The notes: a model not told the origin generated them from the sequence alone. Shown: positions 18,656 through 27,880, counted from the stretch's first letter. The stretch: 44,291 nucleotides of DNA from Sulfurimonas sp. (GCF_019429335.1 NZ_JAHYJB010000013.1:1-44291), one strand, 5' to 3'. A program made the numbers and translations.

Positions 18656-19894
18656 TTAGCGGTCAACCTCTCCAAAAACGATATTTGTTGTGCCGATTAT
18701 AGAAACAACGTCAGGAATATAGTGACCAGGTAAAAGGTCGGTCAATATTCCGGTATGCCAGAATGAGGGCGCGCGAAGTTTTAGTCTATACGGGTATGGT
18801 CCGCCTTGAGAGTTGATATAAAAACCAAGTTCACCTTTTGGAGACTCGGTTGCTACATAAACCTCTCCTACAGGAGGTCTCATGCCCTGCGTTACAAGAA
18901 CAAAGTGCTGCATCAAAGAGTAGTTTTGCGTCATGATGTCAAGCTTTGGAGCAGAGACATATTTCGGCGCATGAGCCATTAACTCTGTCTGATTGTCTTT
19001 GACACATTTCTCGTACATGTCGATTGTCTGGTAAAGAATCTTTGCGGACTCTCTCATCTCTTCCATGTAGATGCGGTATCTTGCGAAGTTGTCACCTTTG
19101 TCAGAGTAAGGTACTTTAAACTCTACTTCATCGTAAAGCTCGTACGGCTCCTCTTTACGGATATCCCAAGCAACGCCAGAAGCTCTTAACATTGGACCTG
19201 TACAACCCCATGAAAGCGCCATCTCTTTTGAGATTATTCCGACCTCTTCCATTCTCATCAGCCAGATACGGTTGGTATTAAGAAGATCTTCATAATCTTT
19301 GATATTCGCCGGAAGCTTGTCTAAAAATGTGCGAAGCTGAGCGATAAAACTATCTTGAATGTCAAGAGGGACGCCGCCGATACGAATAGCAGCATGTGTA
19401 AGTCTAGCTCCGCAGTACCCCTCGATAATATCCATCAGATGCTCTCTCTCGCGGAAAGCAAAAAGAAAAACCGTCATAGCGCCGATATCAAGAGCGGTTG
19501 TTGCCAGCCAGAAAAGGTGTGACATGATACGGTTAATCTCAAGAAGCATCATACGGATAACTTTTGCACGGCGAGGAACTTCAAGACCGATAAGTCTCTC
19601 AACTGAGAGTGCAAATCCGTAGTTGTTTGCAGATGATGCGATATAGTCCATACGGTCGGTTGTAGGCATAAACTCGTTATAGATCATATTTTCAGCCATC
19701 TTCTCCATACCGCGGTGAAGATATCCTATATCCGGATGCGCTTTTACAATCATCTCCTGCTGAAGATGGAGCATTAAACGTAACTGTCCGTGAGCAGAGG
19801 GATGCTGAGGACCGAAGTTTAATATCATCTCATTGTCTTCTCTATCAAAAGTGATATTTTCAAAAAACGGGGTTAATCTGTTTTTTACTTGCAT
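18656..19894 (-). CDS. nuoD: NADH-quinone oxidoreductase subunit D (49 kDa)
   Basis: This 412-residue soluble subunit lines the quinone cavity with NuoB. Seen motifs: [15 protein letters not shown] with the quinone-site histidine, [22 protein letters not shown], and the C-terminal [20 protein letters not shown] plus the final DR. It is related to the large subunit of NiFe hydrogenases, but without metal ligands. It starts 8 nt after nuoC with GGGAG upstream. Separate NuoC and NuoD genes, rather than a NuoCD fusion, are seen. Confidence 0.96.
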   Translation of the reverse strand: MQVKNRLTPFFENITFDREDNEMILNFGPQHPSAHGQLRLMLHLQQEMIVKAHPDIGYLHRGMEKMAENMIYNEFMPTTDRMDYIASSANNYGFALSVERLIGLEVPRRAKVIRMMLLEINRIMSHLFWLATTALDIGAMTVFLFAFREREHLMDIIEGYCGARLTHAAIRIGGVPLDIQDSFIAQLRTFLDKLPANIKDYEDLLNTNRIWLMRMEEVGIISKEMALSWGCTGPMLRASGVAWDIRKEEPYELYDEVEFKVPYSDKGDNFARYRIYMEEMRESAKILYQTIDMYEKCVKDNQTELMAHAPKYVSAPKLDIMTQNYSLMQHFVLVTQGMRPPVGEVYVATESPKGELGFYINSQGGPYPYRLKLRAPSFWHTGILTDLLPGHYIPDVVSIIGTTNIVFGEVDR

Positions 19895-19902
19895 GGTACT
19901 CC

Positions 19903-20709
19903 CTATCTTTGAGGGTCGTCAATAACGACCGAATCTTTTTTATCGAATTTTTTAATCATAAAAACACCGCCATCTTCTTGATAGTTCTGCTCATTCTTAG
20001 GCTCGTTGCCCGTTATCTTAGTCCCCTTAGGTACTTCATGTCCAAGACGTGCGAATCTCTCAGAGTCGTATCTGTCCACTTTTGCAGTATCACGAAGTTC
20101 AGGCCCGATAATATCACGCGCCTCTTTACCGTAAATCTTGTCAACTTCATACCATGAGGCAAACTCATCACCCTGCAGAGGATAACTTTTTAGAAGCGGA
20201 TGTCCCTGCCAGTCATTAGGCATAAGAATTCTCTTCATAAACGGATGTCCGTTTGCTTCAATGCCGAACATGTCAAACATTTCACGCTCAGACCAGTCTG
20301 CCGAGCGGAAAAGCTTTTCAACGGAATTTACAGCCTCGCCTTTGTTAATGAACATTTTTATACGCAGACGTTTGCGTTTGTTCATGCTAAGCATCTGGTA
20401 AAAAACCTCAAAACCGCCTCTTTTTGCAAGCCAGTCAATCGCACTCATTTCACTTAGCTGCGTATATTCACATCTGTCTCTTAAGAGTTCTAAAACTTTA
20501 TAGTTATCCTCTGGCTTGATGAAAACAACCATCTGACCTACTTGTATATATGCGTCAAGAACTTCAACTTTTGCTCTTATAGCCTCTAAATCATGAGCAA
20601 ACACCTCATCATCTTCAACCGAAAATTTCGGCACTTGAGGTGACACATAAAATCTGTCTGTATAGTACGCTTTTTTCTGTACATCGTCTTTAGGTTTATA
20701 AGCTCTCAT
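19903..20709 (-). CDS. nuoC: NADH-quinone oxidoreductase subunit C (30 kDa)
   Basis: This 268-residue subunit is longer than many NuoC proteins. The core shows [18 protein letters not shown] and [19 protein letters not shown], the 30-kDa signature. The first 60 residues ([17 protein letters not shown]) and the last 40 are extra and hydrophilic, as in other Campylobacterota. It is part of the peripheral arm and contacts NuoD. The start ATG directly follows the nuoB stop. Confidence 0.95.
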   Translation of the reverse strand: MRAYKPKDDVQKKAYYTDRFYVSPQVPKFSVEDDEVFAHDLEAIRAKVEVLDAYIQVGQMVVFIKPEDNYKVLELLRDRCEYTQLSEMSAIDWLAKRGGFEVFYQMLSMNKRKRLRIKMFINKGEAVNSVEKLFRSADWSEREMFDMFGIEANGHPFMKRILMPNDWQGHPLLKSYPLQGDEFASWYEVDKIYGKEARDIIGPELRDTAKVDRYDSERFARLGHEVPKGTKITGNEPKNEQNYQEDGGVFMIKKFDKKDSVVIDDPQR

Positions 20710-21219
20710 CTACATCAACCTTTTAGCTTTTTGTGCTCTTGAAGCTTTGTTGGCACGAATTTTTTTCTGTAATAACATAACACCGTACTGAAGCGTCTCT
20801 GGACGAGGAGCACACCCTGGAAGATACAAGTCAACAGGGATGATTCTATCAACTCCCTGAACGGTAGCGTAAGTATTAAACATACCGCCTGTATTTGCGC
20901 ATGAACCCATAGATATAACCCACTTTGGCTCTGCCATCTGGTCATAAAGTCTTTTAATAAACTCAGCATGTTTTTTTGTAAGCGTTCCTGCTACGACCAT
21001 AACATCCGCTTGACGAGGAGATGCCCTAAAGATTGTTCCAAATCTATCGAAGTCATATCTTGAAGCGCCTGACGCCATCATCTCGATACCGCAGCAAGCA
21101 AGTCCGTAAGTAAGCGCCCAAATAGAGTTTGAACGACCCCAGTTTACTATTTTATCTATACTCGTAAGAGCAACCGGCAAGCCACCGTTTTGCGTATAAT
21201 TTATTTTATGTTGTGCCAT
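20710..21219 (-). CDS. nuoB: NADH-quinone oxidoreductase subunit B
   Basis: This subunit carries cluster N2, the last iron-sulfur cluster before quinone. Ligands are seen in ACCGIEMMA (two adjacent cysteines), [10 protein letters not shown] and LPGCAPRPE. About 169 residues. An upstream in-frame ATG at 21240 exists, but GGAG with six-base spacing points to the ATG at 21219 (MAQHKINY). That start lies inside the end of nuoA, giving a 19-nt overlap. Confidence 0.95.
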   Translation of the reverse strand: MAQHKINYTQNGGLPVALTSIDKIVNWGRSNSIWALTYGLACCGIEMMASGASRYDFDRFGTIFRASPRQADVMVVAGTLTKKHAEFIKRLYDQMAEPKWVISMGSCANTGGMFNTYATVQGVDRIIPVDLYLPGCAPRPETLQYGVMLLQKKIRANKASRAQKAKRLM

Positions 21220-21590
21220 TCTAGCGCTCCTTTTTTCCATGCATATACAAAACCGATAGTTAAAAGCAGTATAAACATTAACATCTCAGCAAAGCCAAAC
21301 CATCCGAGCAACTTGAAATCAACTGCCCATGGAAACATAAAGATTATCTCTACGTCAAAGAGCAAAAAAAGCAGTGCAAACAGATAAAACTGTGGAGAGA
21401 TTCTGTTTGGCTGCTTTGTAACCTCAGGTCCACACTCATAAACCGACAACTTAATCTTTTCACTGTTTTTAGCTGCCAATGCACGGCTTGCCAAACGAGC
21501 TACGATTGTCGTAACCGTAAATGCACCGAATGTCAGAAGAAAAAGTACAAATATCCCAAAATACGGATTTGAAGTCACTACATGCTCCAT
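21201..21590 (-). CDS. nuoA: NADH-quinone oxidoreductase subunit A
   Basis: This membrane subunit of about 129 residues has three helices. Signature elements are [11 protein letters not shown], with the cysteine of the loop, and [19 protein letters not shown], with the conserved acidic residues. A longer frame starts at 21629 (MRFKTITITK), but no ribosome site lies there. AGGTAGG before the ATG at 21590 supports the shorter form. It is the first gene of the nuo operon, with a promoter about 100 nt upstream. Confidence 0.94.
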   Translation of the reverse strand: MEHVVTSNPYFGIFVLFLLTFGAFTVTTIVARLASRALAAKNSEKIKLSVYECGPEVTKQPNRISPQFYLFALLFLLFDVEIIFMFPWAVDFKLLGWFGFAEMLMFILLLTIGFVYAWKKGALEWHNIK

Positions 21591-21685
21591 ATAACCTACC
21601 TTTGTTATTGTTATTGTTTTAAAACGCATAAAAACATAAGCCGTTTGACTTAAATATTTTCACATATTTTTTGAAAAAACAGTTT

Positions 21686-21697
21686 ACGTGGATTGTA
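21686..21697 (-). promoter_or_regulatory. Probable nuo operon promoter
   Basis: On the minus strand TGCTACAAT gives an extended -10 element (TACAAT at 21692-21697) behind a T-rich stretch, the usual form of the main sigma factor promoter in Campylobacterota. No -35 box is visible. Transcription would begin near 21685, leaving a leader of about 95 nt before nuoA. Confidence 0.55.
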
Positions 21698-21902
21698 GCA
21701 AAAAGAGTATTAAATAAAAGATTAACAGGTTATTTGAAGTAGTTGCTGTTACTAAATACTACATGTTTTTTTGAATTTTTATTACTCTTGTGTAAAGCCG
21801 AAACACACATTTGTGCCACTGTGGGAGAATCTCTGCTTTTTATCACTTTACCTATCAACGGATTTTGAGAGATTTATTCACGGGGTGAGCAATATTTCTT
21901 CG

Positions 21903-21920
21903 CCCCCCCCCTTTTTTTTT
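21903..21920. repeat. C9-T9 homopolymer pair
   Basis: Nine C (21903-21911) are followed by nine T (21912-21920). On the minus strand this is A9-G9 starting at the last two bases of the TAA stop of the DUF6448 gene, so slippage would not change the protein. The stretch 21591-21902 between this tract and nuoA holds only the nuo promoter and leader; I see no gene in it. Confidence 0.8.
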
Positions 21921-22527
21921 AATGGTTATCGTGCGATTTTTTTGAACCGTGGTCATGTCCGCCGCTGCCGGCTGCCATGTTGTGTATGCCCTCAACGAAA
22001 TGGACGTACCTAACGTACGCCTCCACATAGTCCCGACCCTCTTTGACGCTCTCCTCTTTATGGGCATCTTTTTCTTTAGCCTCTTCAAAGCGCTTTTTGA
22101 TAGCTGTTTCGACTGCATAGGCTACTTTTTTGGCAAGAGCGTCAACCGAACCCGCTTCCAGTGCTTTGTCGGCCGCCGCTATTGCAGGTTCAACGTTGCC
22201 GGCAGGTTTAAGACCGGTATAAGGGGCGCCTTCTCCTGCACGGTGAACACGCACAAGCGTTTCAAAGAAGTAACGGTCCGCCATCTCCTGCACATCTTCT
22301 CCTTTTGTGCGAACTTTCAGGGCACTGTTGAAAGCATGGGTAATCTCATGCTCCTGATGGGCATCTTTGACCCATTTTAAGACTGGAGTAATATCCTTTT
22401 TCTCTAGAGCAATCCTTGCATCGTTGAGAACAGGACCGTCTAGCGTATCGCAGTGGGCGAAGGCATTGCCTGAAAATGCTACGGCAAGCAGAGGGATAAA
22501 ACCTTTTTTAATATATTTTTTTAACAT
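21919..22527 (-). CDS. DUF6448-like exported protein, His-rich tail
   Basis: This 202-residue protein has a clear signal peptide (PLLAVAFSGNAFA, cleavage before HCDTLDGP). The mature start HCDTLDGPVLNDARIAL is typical of the DUF6448 family as I remember it. It is mostly helical and ends in a histidine-rich tail (GGHDHGSKKSHDNH), which may bind a metal. The function is unknown. AAGGA lies upstream of the ATG. The gene is richer in G and C than its neighbours, which may mean it was acquired. It stands alone, between a deaminase and the nuo promoter, all on the minus strand. Confidence 0.75.
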   Translation of the reverse strand: MLKKYIKKGFIPLLAVAFSGNAFAHCDTLDGPVLNDARIALEKKDITPVLKWVKDAHQEHEITHAFNSALKVRTKGEDVQEMADRYFFETLVRVHRAGEGAPYTGLKPAGNVEPAIAAADKALEAGSVDALAKKVAYAVETAIKKRFEEAKEKDAHKEESVKEGRDYVEAYVRYVHFVEGIHNMAAGSGGHDHGSKKSHDNH

Positions 22528-22736
22528 GTGATTCCTTTTTAATTTTGTTATGGGAGAGTTTATTGCAGATAAGTTAATGGGTTATTGATGGGTGTTTAAA
22601 ACAAAAATAAAATTGTTTCAGATTGCGTCAAAATCGGAACAGTTTAAAAGCGAAAACAAAGAGTCTGCAACATAAAATCACCATTTATCGCTTACCTATG
22701 CATGGCTTAGTATAAAATCTTATCCTCTTTCGCGCT

Positions 22737-23150
22737 TCACACTTTAAAAGGCTCTAAGGATTCTGCTCTGTCAATGTTTATTATTTTTAAATTATTTTTT
22801 TCATAAAATTTTTGATCTCTGAAGCCTATTTTGTCGGCATCTTTGCTTGAGGCACCATAATAGACTGTTTTTATATTTGCCCATTTTATAGCGCCTAGAC
22901 ACATCGCACAAGGCATACATGTAGTATAGATTTCGCATCCGCTCAAATCAAATGTCTTTAATTTTTTTGAGGCTTTTTTTATAGCATTTATCTCGGCATG
23001 AGCCGTTGGGTCATTGGTTTTTAGAACTTGATTGTGAGCTTTTGAGAGAATCTTGCCATCTTTTACGACGACTGCGCCAAAAGGTCCGCCGTGGCTTTGT
23101 TGCACACCCTTAAAAGCCTCTTTAACGGCTTGATACATAAACTTGTTCAT
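22737..23150 (-). CDS. Nucleoside/guanine deaminase-like protein, truncated by TGA
   Basis: This 137-residue cytidine deaminase-fold enzyme has zinc ligand His51 in HAE (51-53, with catalytic Glu53) and PCAMC with Cys81 and Cys84. It is a close paralogue of the protein at 27004-27447. The frame stops at TGA (22737-22739) after EPFKV. Reading through gives SAKEDKILY and a TAA at 22707-22709, which matches the paralogue's WSAKRDKILY. So a TGG tryptophan codon has become TGA and nine to ten C-terminal residues are lost. In guanine deaminases the C-terminus helps shape the active site, so activity is doubtful. The likely substrate is guanine or a related purine. Confidence 0.8.
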   Translation of the reverse strand: MNKFMYQAVKEAFKGVQQSHGGPFGAVVVKDGKILSKAHNQVLKTNDPTAHAEINAIKKASKKLKTFDLSGCEIYTTCMPCAMCLGAIKWANIKTVYYGASSKDADKIGFRDQKFYEKNNLKIINIDRAESLEPFKV

Positions 23151-23172
23151 TTAATCTACTCTGTCTTCTTTT

Positions 23173-23986
23173 TTAAAATCTATATTTCAACTCTACTCCG
23201 ACCTCTTTTGTCGTATTTTTGGGCTCATACAGCGTGTGTATATATACACCGTCATAGTAATAGTTTTTTTGGGAGTCTTCTATTTTCCAGTAGTTAAAAA
23301 AAGCTCCTATGGACCAGTTCTGCTGCTCATATGCGGAGCTGATTCTAAAGCCGTAGCCATGCTTTTGCTCATTTACAGGGTCACCATATACAACTGCATG
23401 CCATGGGTTTACGTCAGAAAGATAACTTTTTTGTTCACCCCATGCAAAATAGTCATATTCAATATTTGTTGAGATGCGAGCACTATTGCCGACTTTAAAA
23501 CGCTGATTGATACCTATTGGGATATATAGATACTGGCTTGTACGGCGGTATCCTCCGCTCCCGAGGTCTCTTAAATCATTCTCTAACACACGGTACCCGA
23601 TACCTATATATGAACCTAAAAGAAAACCGTCTGTGATTTTTTCTTTTCCGACAACAAGACGCGTTTCATACAAATCATCAGAAACATCGCCAACTCCAGA
23701 ATCACTCCTGTACTCCACATCTCCCGTGGCATAACGAAATTCACCCTTAAGATAATAGTCGTCTGTCATTGTTTTGGTTGCTGAGGCAGAAAATCCATAT
23801 TTTGTGCCTTTGTTAGACATAAAAAAAGAACCCTCTACCTCCTCCTCATACTCATACATGTATGACTGCACTCCAACTTCAAACGAGTCAACTGTTTTAA
23901 GAGAAAAACTTTTCTCTGTCATATCTGCCTCTGCCAAACTAACGATTAAAAAACAAGAATATAGAGCTGCAATATTTTTTTTTCAT
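23173..23986 (-). CDS. Outer-membrane beta-barrel protein, out of frame at an A9 tract
   Basis: The frame from 23937 to 23173 encodes a barrel of alternating strands ending in ELKYRF, the C-terminal phenylalanine used by the outer-membrane assembly machinery. The natural start is the ATG at 23984-23986, after AGGGG. It is followed by nine A (23975-23983). With nine A the product stops after about 15 residues. With eight A it reads MKKNIAALYSCFLIVSLAEA, a proper signal peptide, straight into the barrel frame. Thus the gene is off in this sequence unless slippage or an internal start is used. Such tracts often act as phase switches. The mature protein is about 250 residues; its ligand is unknown. 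Confidence 0.7.
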
Positions 23987-24043
23987 AAATATCCCCTGAT
24001 TTATTTTAAACATAATATCATAAGGTTGTTAAAATTATAAAAA

Positions 24044-24121
24044 TTACTTATTTAAAAAACCCATCAACTTTTCACTGTCAAAACTAGCATCTTTCTCTTT
24101 TTTAATCTCTTGCTCAAAATC
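24044..24121 (-). pseudogene. Remnant of the AAA+ ATPase C-terminus
   Basis: The minus strand reads DFEQEIKKEKDASFDSEKLM then GFLNK and a stop at 24044-24046. This matches the last 25 residues (554-578) of the AAA+ ATPase at 27881-29617, which reads DFEHEIKKEKSASFDSEKLM then GFINK. Upstream of 24121 the likeness ends. No start or ATPase motif is present, so this is a fragment left from duplication or recombination. Confidence 0.8.
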
Positions 24122-24177
24122 TTCTGTAGAAAGCTGTAGTTAAGAAAAATATCAAAAGAGAGTTAGCAATTTTTGGA

Positions 24178-24207
24178 TTGACTCAAGTTCTATAACTAGT
24201 CTATAAT
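24178..24207 (+). promoter_or_regulatory. Consensus sigma-70 promoter of the PPOX gene
   Basis: TTGACT (24178-24183) and TATAAT (24202-24207) are separated by 18 bases. Transcription should start near 24214, about 27 nt before the ATG at 24241. It is the closest match to the classic two-box consensus in the window. Confidence 0.7.
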
Positions 24208-24240
24208 AGTGCTAGATTTATATATTTAAAAAGGGCAAAC

Positions 24241-24714
24241 ATGCGACATAGAACTAAAACACACCTCTTAAGCAAAGAGCAGATAGAAGAGCTGTTTTTG
24301 AGAGCTGAAGTTGGACGACTTGGGACTTTTTCTCAAGATGCTTTTCCATATATATTGCCTATGCATTTTGTATATTTTGAAGATAAAATATATATGCATG
24401 GCTTGCCAAAGGGCAAAAAAATTGACAATATTGCGTTTAACCCAAATGTCTGTTTTGAGATAGATGAAATGTTCTCTTTGTTGCATGAAGGTGTTGAAAA
24501 CCCTTGTGATGTAAACACGGCATTCAATAGCATTATCGCTAAGGGCACGGCTTCAATTGTTACTGATTTTGATGAGAAAAAAATCGCTTTATCTAAAATC
24601 GTAGAAAAATTTACACCACATTTGGCAGATAGAGAGATGCCTCTTAAGATGATAAATGCAACCGCTGTTATAAGAGTGGATATTTTAACATGTGTCGGAA
24701 GGTATTATAAATAA
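24241..24714 (+). CDS. PPOX-fold flavin-binding protein (NimA-like)
   Basis: This 157-residue protein of the pyridoxamine 5'-phosphate oxidase-like split-barrel fold has the typical N-terminal stretch VGRLGTFSQDAFPYILPMHF and then IYMHGLPKGKKIDNI and VCFEIDE. Members bind FMN, F420 or heme; a His in the YMHG segment is typical of the NimA-related branch. The exact substrate is unknown. AAGGG precedes the start, with a strong promoter upstream. It is the only plus-strand gene in a long minus-strand region and is closed by a hairpin terminator. Confidence 0.82.
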   Translation: MRHRTKTHLLSKEQIEELFLRAEVGRLGTFSQDAFPYILPMHFVYFEDKIYMHGLPKGKKIDNIAFNPNVCFEIDEMFSLLHEGVENPCDVNTAFNSIIAKGTASIVTDFDEKKIALSKIVEKFTPHLADREMPLKMINATAVIRVDILTCVGRYYK

Positions 24715-24733
24715 AGGGGAAATTTCTCCCCTT
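24714..24733. terminator. Bidirectional hairpin terminator
   Basis: AAGGGGA (24714-24720) pairs with TCCCCTT (24727-24733) around a six-base loop. It begins at the last base of the stop of the PPOX gene and lies just beyond the restored end of the convergent alkyltransferase gene (24743), so it can serve both directions. AAAA follows on the right. Confidence 0.6.
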
Positions 24734-24742
24734 AAAAGTGAT

Positions 24743-25566
24743 CTATTTTTCTTTGTTTAAAGACTCATAAGCAATCAGTATCTTTTTACGCTCAATTCCC
24801 CATCTATAACCGCTCATGGCTCCGCTTTTAGAACTCTATGACATGGGATTAAGTATCCTATGTGGTTTCTTCCGATGGCACTTGCTACTGCTCTGGTTGC
24901 TTTTGGTTTATCTAGGAAGTTTGCTATATCTTGGTAGGTTGCGACTATCCTGTTTGGCAGATTTAAAAGAGCCCTCCAGACATTTATCTGAAGATTTGTT
25001 CCCTTTACAAATAGGGAGTATTTTTTATTTTTTATGAAGATATTCTCTAAGTACTCATTTGCGGCTTTTTCATCGAAACAAAGATTTGCATTTTCCCAAA
25101 GTTCTTTAAATCTGTTGAAAATTTCATTTTTATTATTATCAATAAAACCCAAATAACAGATGCCTTTGTCCGTAAATCCTATCAAAGCCTCTCCAAAAGG
25201 AGTTTCTCCAAATCCGTAAGTTATTAAAACATCTCTGCCCTTTTCTCTCCACTCTTTTGGAGTTACCCCGATTAGGTTTACAAAAAGTTCATGCAGTCTG
25301 CTTGAGCTTGAGAGCCCCATATCTAAACTGCTCTCAAGTATGGATTTAGACTCTTTTATATGCTCTTTTGCATAGTTTAGTGTTACGCTGTGTAAAAACT
25401 GCATAGGAGTAACGCCTACATACTCTTTAAATACTCTTATAAAGTGGTATTTGCTCATGCCGATATTTTTAGCGACTTCATCAATTGAAGGGTGCTCTTT
25501 GAAATTCTCATCAATATATTTGATTGCTTTTTCTATCTGTATATAGTTGCTATTAAAAGTATGCAT
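24743..25566 (-). pseudogene. AraC-type regulator/O6-methylguanine-DNA methyltransferase, frameshifted
   Basis: The open frame runs from 25566 to 24814 (250 residues). Residues 1-100 form an AraC-type double helix-turn-helix (HPSIDEVAKNIGMSKYHFIR, then GVTPMQFLH). Residues about 110-250 form the alkyltransferase domain with the catalytic cysteine in IPCHRV. The Zn-binding N-domain of E. coli Ada is absent. Right after IPCHRVLK the frame breaks. The A4 run (plus-strand T4 at 24826-24829) needs one more base; then SGAMSGYRWGIERKKIL follows, ending at a stop at 24743-24745. The lost part includes a conserved helix, so this form may be inactive, or the run may be a sequencing error. GGAG lies five bases before the start. 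Confidence 0.8.
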
Positions 25567-25592
25567 CGCCTCTCCAAACTCTCAAAAAAACC

Positions 25593-26855
25593 TTAGTAAG
25601 TCGATTGATTATAAATCACAAAATTCCCGGCTAACTCTTCTAACTCTTTGTTTATTTTAGGATGGAGAACTTTATCTTCAATATTATCTAAAACATCGCA
25701 GATTTTATTTGCGATAAACTCAAACTCTTTTTCTTTCATGCCTCTTGCCGTTATTGCAGGGCTTCCTATTCTGATACCCGAGGTTATAAACGGTGTTCTC
25801 TTCTCTCCCGGAACTGTGTTTTTATTTACAGTTATTCCCGCATCTGCTAAAGCTGTATCTGCATCTTTACCAGAGAAAGGTTTGTCTAAAAATGAGACCA
25901 AAACAAGATGATTATCCGTTCCACCCGAAACAAGTTCAAATCCTCTCTCAAGCAGTACTCTCTCGAGCACTTTAGCATTTGCCTTTACCTGTTTTGCGTA
26001 CTCTCTCCATGATGAATCTAGCACCTCTTTAAATGCAACTGCCTTCGCAGCTATAGCGTGAACAAGCGGTCCGCCTTGAGTTCCGGGGAAAATGGCTGAG
26101 TTGATTTTTTTAGCAATCTCCTCATCATTTGTCATAATCACGCCACCTCTTGGACCTCTTAGAGTTTTATGTGTAGTAGTTGTTACAACATCTGCATAAG
26201 GGAATGGGCTCATATGCTCCTTAGCAGCAACAAGACCTGCAACGTGCGCAATATCGGCAAATAAAATAGCACCGACCTCGTCGGCTATCTCTTTAAATTT
26301 CTTAAAATCTATCTCTCTTGCGTATGCGCTAGCACCGCAAACTATGATTTTTGGTTGAGTTATTTTTGCAATTTCTAAAACTTTATCATAATTGATTCTT
26401 CCATCAAGCTCTACGCCATAATAAAATGCAGAGTAGTTTTTACCCGAAAAAGATGGTTTGCTTCCATGAGTTAAATGTCCGCCATCAGAGAGATTCATAC
26501 CTAAAATTCTATCTCCTGCTTGAAGGAGTGCCGCATAAACAGCAGCATTTGCTTGACTTCCTGAGTGAGGCTGAACATTGGCATAAGCACAGCCAAAGAT
26601 TTTACAAACCCTATCAATCGCCAACTGCTCAACAGCGTCAGCTTCCTCACAACCGCTATAGTATCTTTTATATGGATACCCTTCCGCATATTTGTTAGTA
26701 AAAACACTTCCCATAGCCTGCATAACGGCTGGGCTTGTAAAGTTCTCACTAGCAATCATCTCTAAGTGATTGGTTTGTCTCTTTAGCTCTTTTTCAATAA
26801 TTGAAAAAACTTCACTGTCTGCAACTTCCAAGCTTGCATTTGATATAAAACTCAT
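25593..26855 (-). CDS. glyA: Serine hydroxymethyltransferase
   Basis: This PLP enzyme converts serine and tetrahydrofolate to glycine and methylene-tetrahydrofolate. Motifs: [37 protein letters not shown], and the PLP lysine in [15 protein letters not shown] frame open to 26912 exists, but GGAG before the ATG at 26855 (MSFISNAS) fits best and gives 420 residues, the usual length. It lies 26 nt before the alkyltransferase gene on the same strand. A -10-like TATTCT is 30 nt upstream. Confidence 0.96.
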   Translation of the reverse strand: MSFISNASLEVADSEVFSIIEKELKRQTNHLEMIASENFTSPAVMQAMGSVFTNKYAEGYPYKRYYSGCEEADAVEQLAIDRVCKIFGCAYANVQPHSGSQANAAVYAALLQAGDRILGMNLSDGGHLTHGSKPSFSGKNYSAFYYGVELDGRINYDKVLEIAKITQPKIIVCGASAYAREIDFKKFKEIADEVGAILFADIAHVAGLVAAKEHMSPFPYADVVTTTTHKTLRGPRGGVIMTNDEEIAKKINSAIFPGTQGGPLVHAIAAKAVAFKEVLDSSWREYAKQVKANAKVLERVLLERGFELVSGGTDNHLVLVSFLDKPFSGKDADTALADAGITVNKNTVPGEKRTPFITSGIRIGSPAITARGMKEKEFEFIANKICDVLDNIEDKVLHPKINKELEELAGNFVIYNQSTY

Positions 26856-26883
26856 CCTTTTTCTCCAATCTTTTATTTTTAAA

Positions 26884-26889
26884 AGAATA
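26884..26889 (-). promoter_or_regulatory. Possible glyA promoter -10 box
   Basis: TATTCT on the minus strand lies about 28 nt before the glyA ATG, within a T-rich stretch. It is a single weak box without a clear -35. Upstream of it (26910-26926) lies a 17-base sequence also found before the PPOX gene. Confidence 0.35.
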
Positions 26890-27003
26890 ACCGAATCAAA
26901 AAGATTTAACAATCCAAAAATTGCTATCTTTGGTTTATCTTTAATAAAAGCTTTTTAAAAATAGGGTGTTGATTATGAGTATTGAAAAACTATTATTGAA
27001 CTA

Positions 27004-27447
27004 TTAGTAGAGTATTTTATCCCTTTTTGCACTCCATGCTTCAAATGGTTTCAAGCACTCTTCTCTGTCAATATTTTTTAACTCCAAAAACTCTTTTTCA
27101 TAGAACTCTTTATCCCTAAAACCAATAGCATCCGCATCGTCACTTGTTGCTCCGTAGTAAACTGTTTTAATATTTGCCCATCTTATCGCTCCCATACACA
27201 TAGGGCACGGCATGCATGTAATATAAATTTCGCATCCGCTTAAATCAAAAGTTTGGAGTTTTTTGGAAGCTTTTTTAATTGCATTTATCTCGGCATGTAA
27301 AGTCGGGTCATTTTGTTTTATAACTTCATTATGAGCTTTTGAAATAATTTTGCCCTCTTTTACTATTACGGCTCCAAAAGGTCCGCCGTGGTTTTGTTCT
27401 ACACCCTTAAATGCCTCTTTTACGGCTTGACGCATAAATTTTTTCAT
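27004..27447 (-). CDS. Guanine/nucleoside deaminase-like protein
   Basis: This intact enzyme has the cytidine deaminase fold with HAE (zinc histidine and catalytic glutamate) and PCPMC (two zinc cysteines). It has about 147 residues from the ATG at 27447, immediately after the chelatase stop (TAG-C-ATG). A longer frame to 27477 overlaps that gene and has no better ribosome site. It is highly similar to the truncated copy at 22737-23150 and keeps the C-terminal WSAKRDKILY. Substrate is likely guanine, giving xanthine and ammonia, but relatives deaminate other bases. Confidence 0.86.
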   Translation of the reverse strand: MKKFMRQAVKEAFKGVEQNHGGPFGAVIVKEGKIISKAHNEVIKQNDPTLHAEINAIKKASKKLQTFDLSGCEIYITCMPCPMCMGAIRWANIKTVYYGATSDDADAIGFRDKEFYEKEFLELKNIDREECLKPFEAWSAKRDKILY

Positions 27448-27448
27448 G

Positions 27449-27802
27449 CTATCTACCAGATAACAAGATATCTTCAATCAACTTTACATATCCGCTGTTT
27501 GCCCCAATATACTCTAAAACAGTAATCTCAATCTTATATTTTTTACTGCATACTTCACTAAGAGAGGGAATATCTTCTTTTACATGCTTTCCCGGAGCCA
27601 AAAAAAGAGGTAAAACTTTTATGGAGGTTGCACCGGCTTTTTTGAGAAGTTTTACGGCATTTTCAAAATCAGGCTCAGCTAATTCCAAAAAGGCCAACTC
27701 TATGTTTTGAATATTTTTTCTAAGCTCTTCTAAAACCTTAAAACTTTCTTCATTTGAAGCTTTTACTTTACTTCCATGTGAAAGAAGTATATATCCATCC
27801 AT
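27449..27802 (-). CDS. Short CbiX/SirB-type sirohydrochlorin chelatase
   Basis: This 117-residue protein fits the short CbiX form that acts as a homodimer. It shows LSHGSK near the N-terminus (metal-site histidine), VLPLFLAPGKHVKEDIP with the second histidine, and the overall alternation of the chelatase fold. CbiX inserts cobalt, and related enzymes iron, into sirohydrochlorin on the way to cobalamin or siroheme. No other tetrapyrrole gene is near, so the metal cannot be told. GAGGAGAAG precedes the ATG. Confidence 0.8.
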   Translation of the reverse strand: MDGYILLSHGSKVKASNEESFKVLEELRKNIQNIELAFLELAEPDFENAVKLLKKAGATSIKVLPLFLAPGKHVKEDIPSLSEVCSKKYKIEITVLEYIGANSGYVKLIEDILLSGR

Positions 27803-27880
27803 CTTCTCTTCTCCTCTACTGCTATATCTAACTGAGATAATTTTTCATTGACAACTCATCAATATAATTTTATAAAAATC

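Noticed and set aside
21855..22118. Open frame of 87 residues running through the A9-G9 tract
   Set aside because: It is an out-of-frame shadow of the DUF6448 gene, with a Lys/Arg-rich unnatural composition and no ribosome site.
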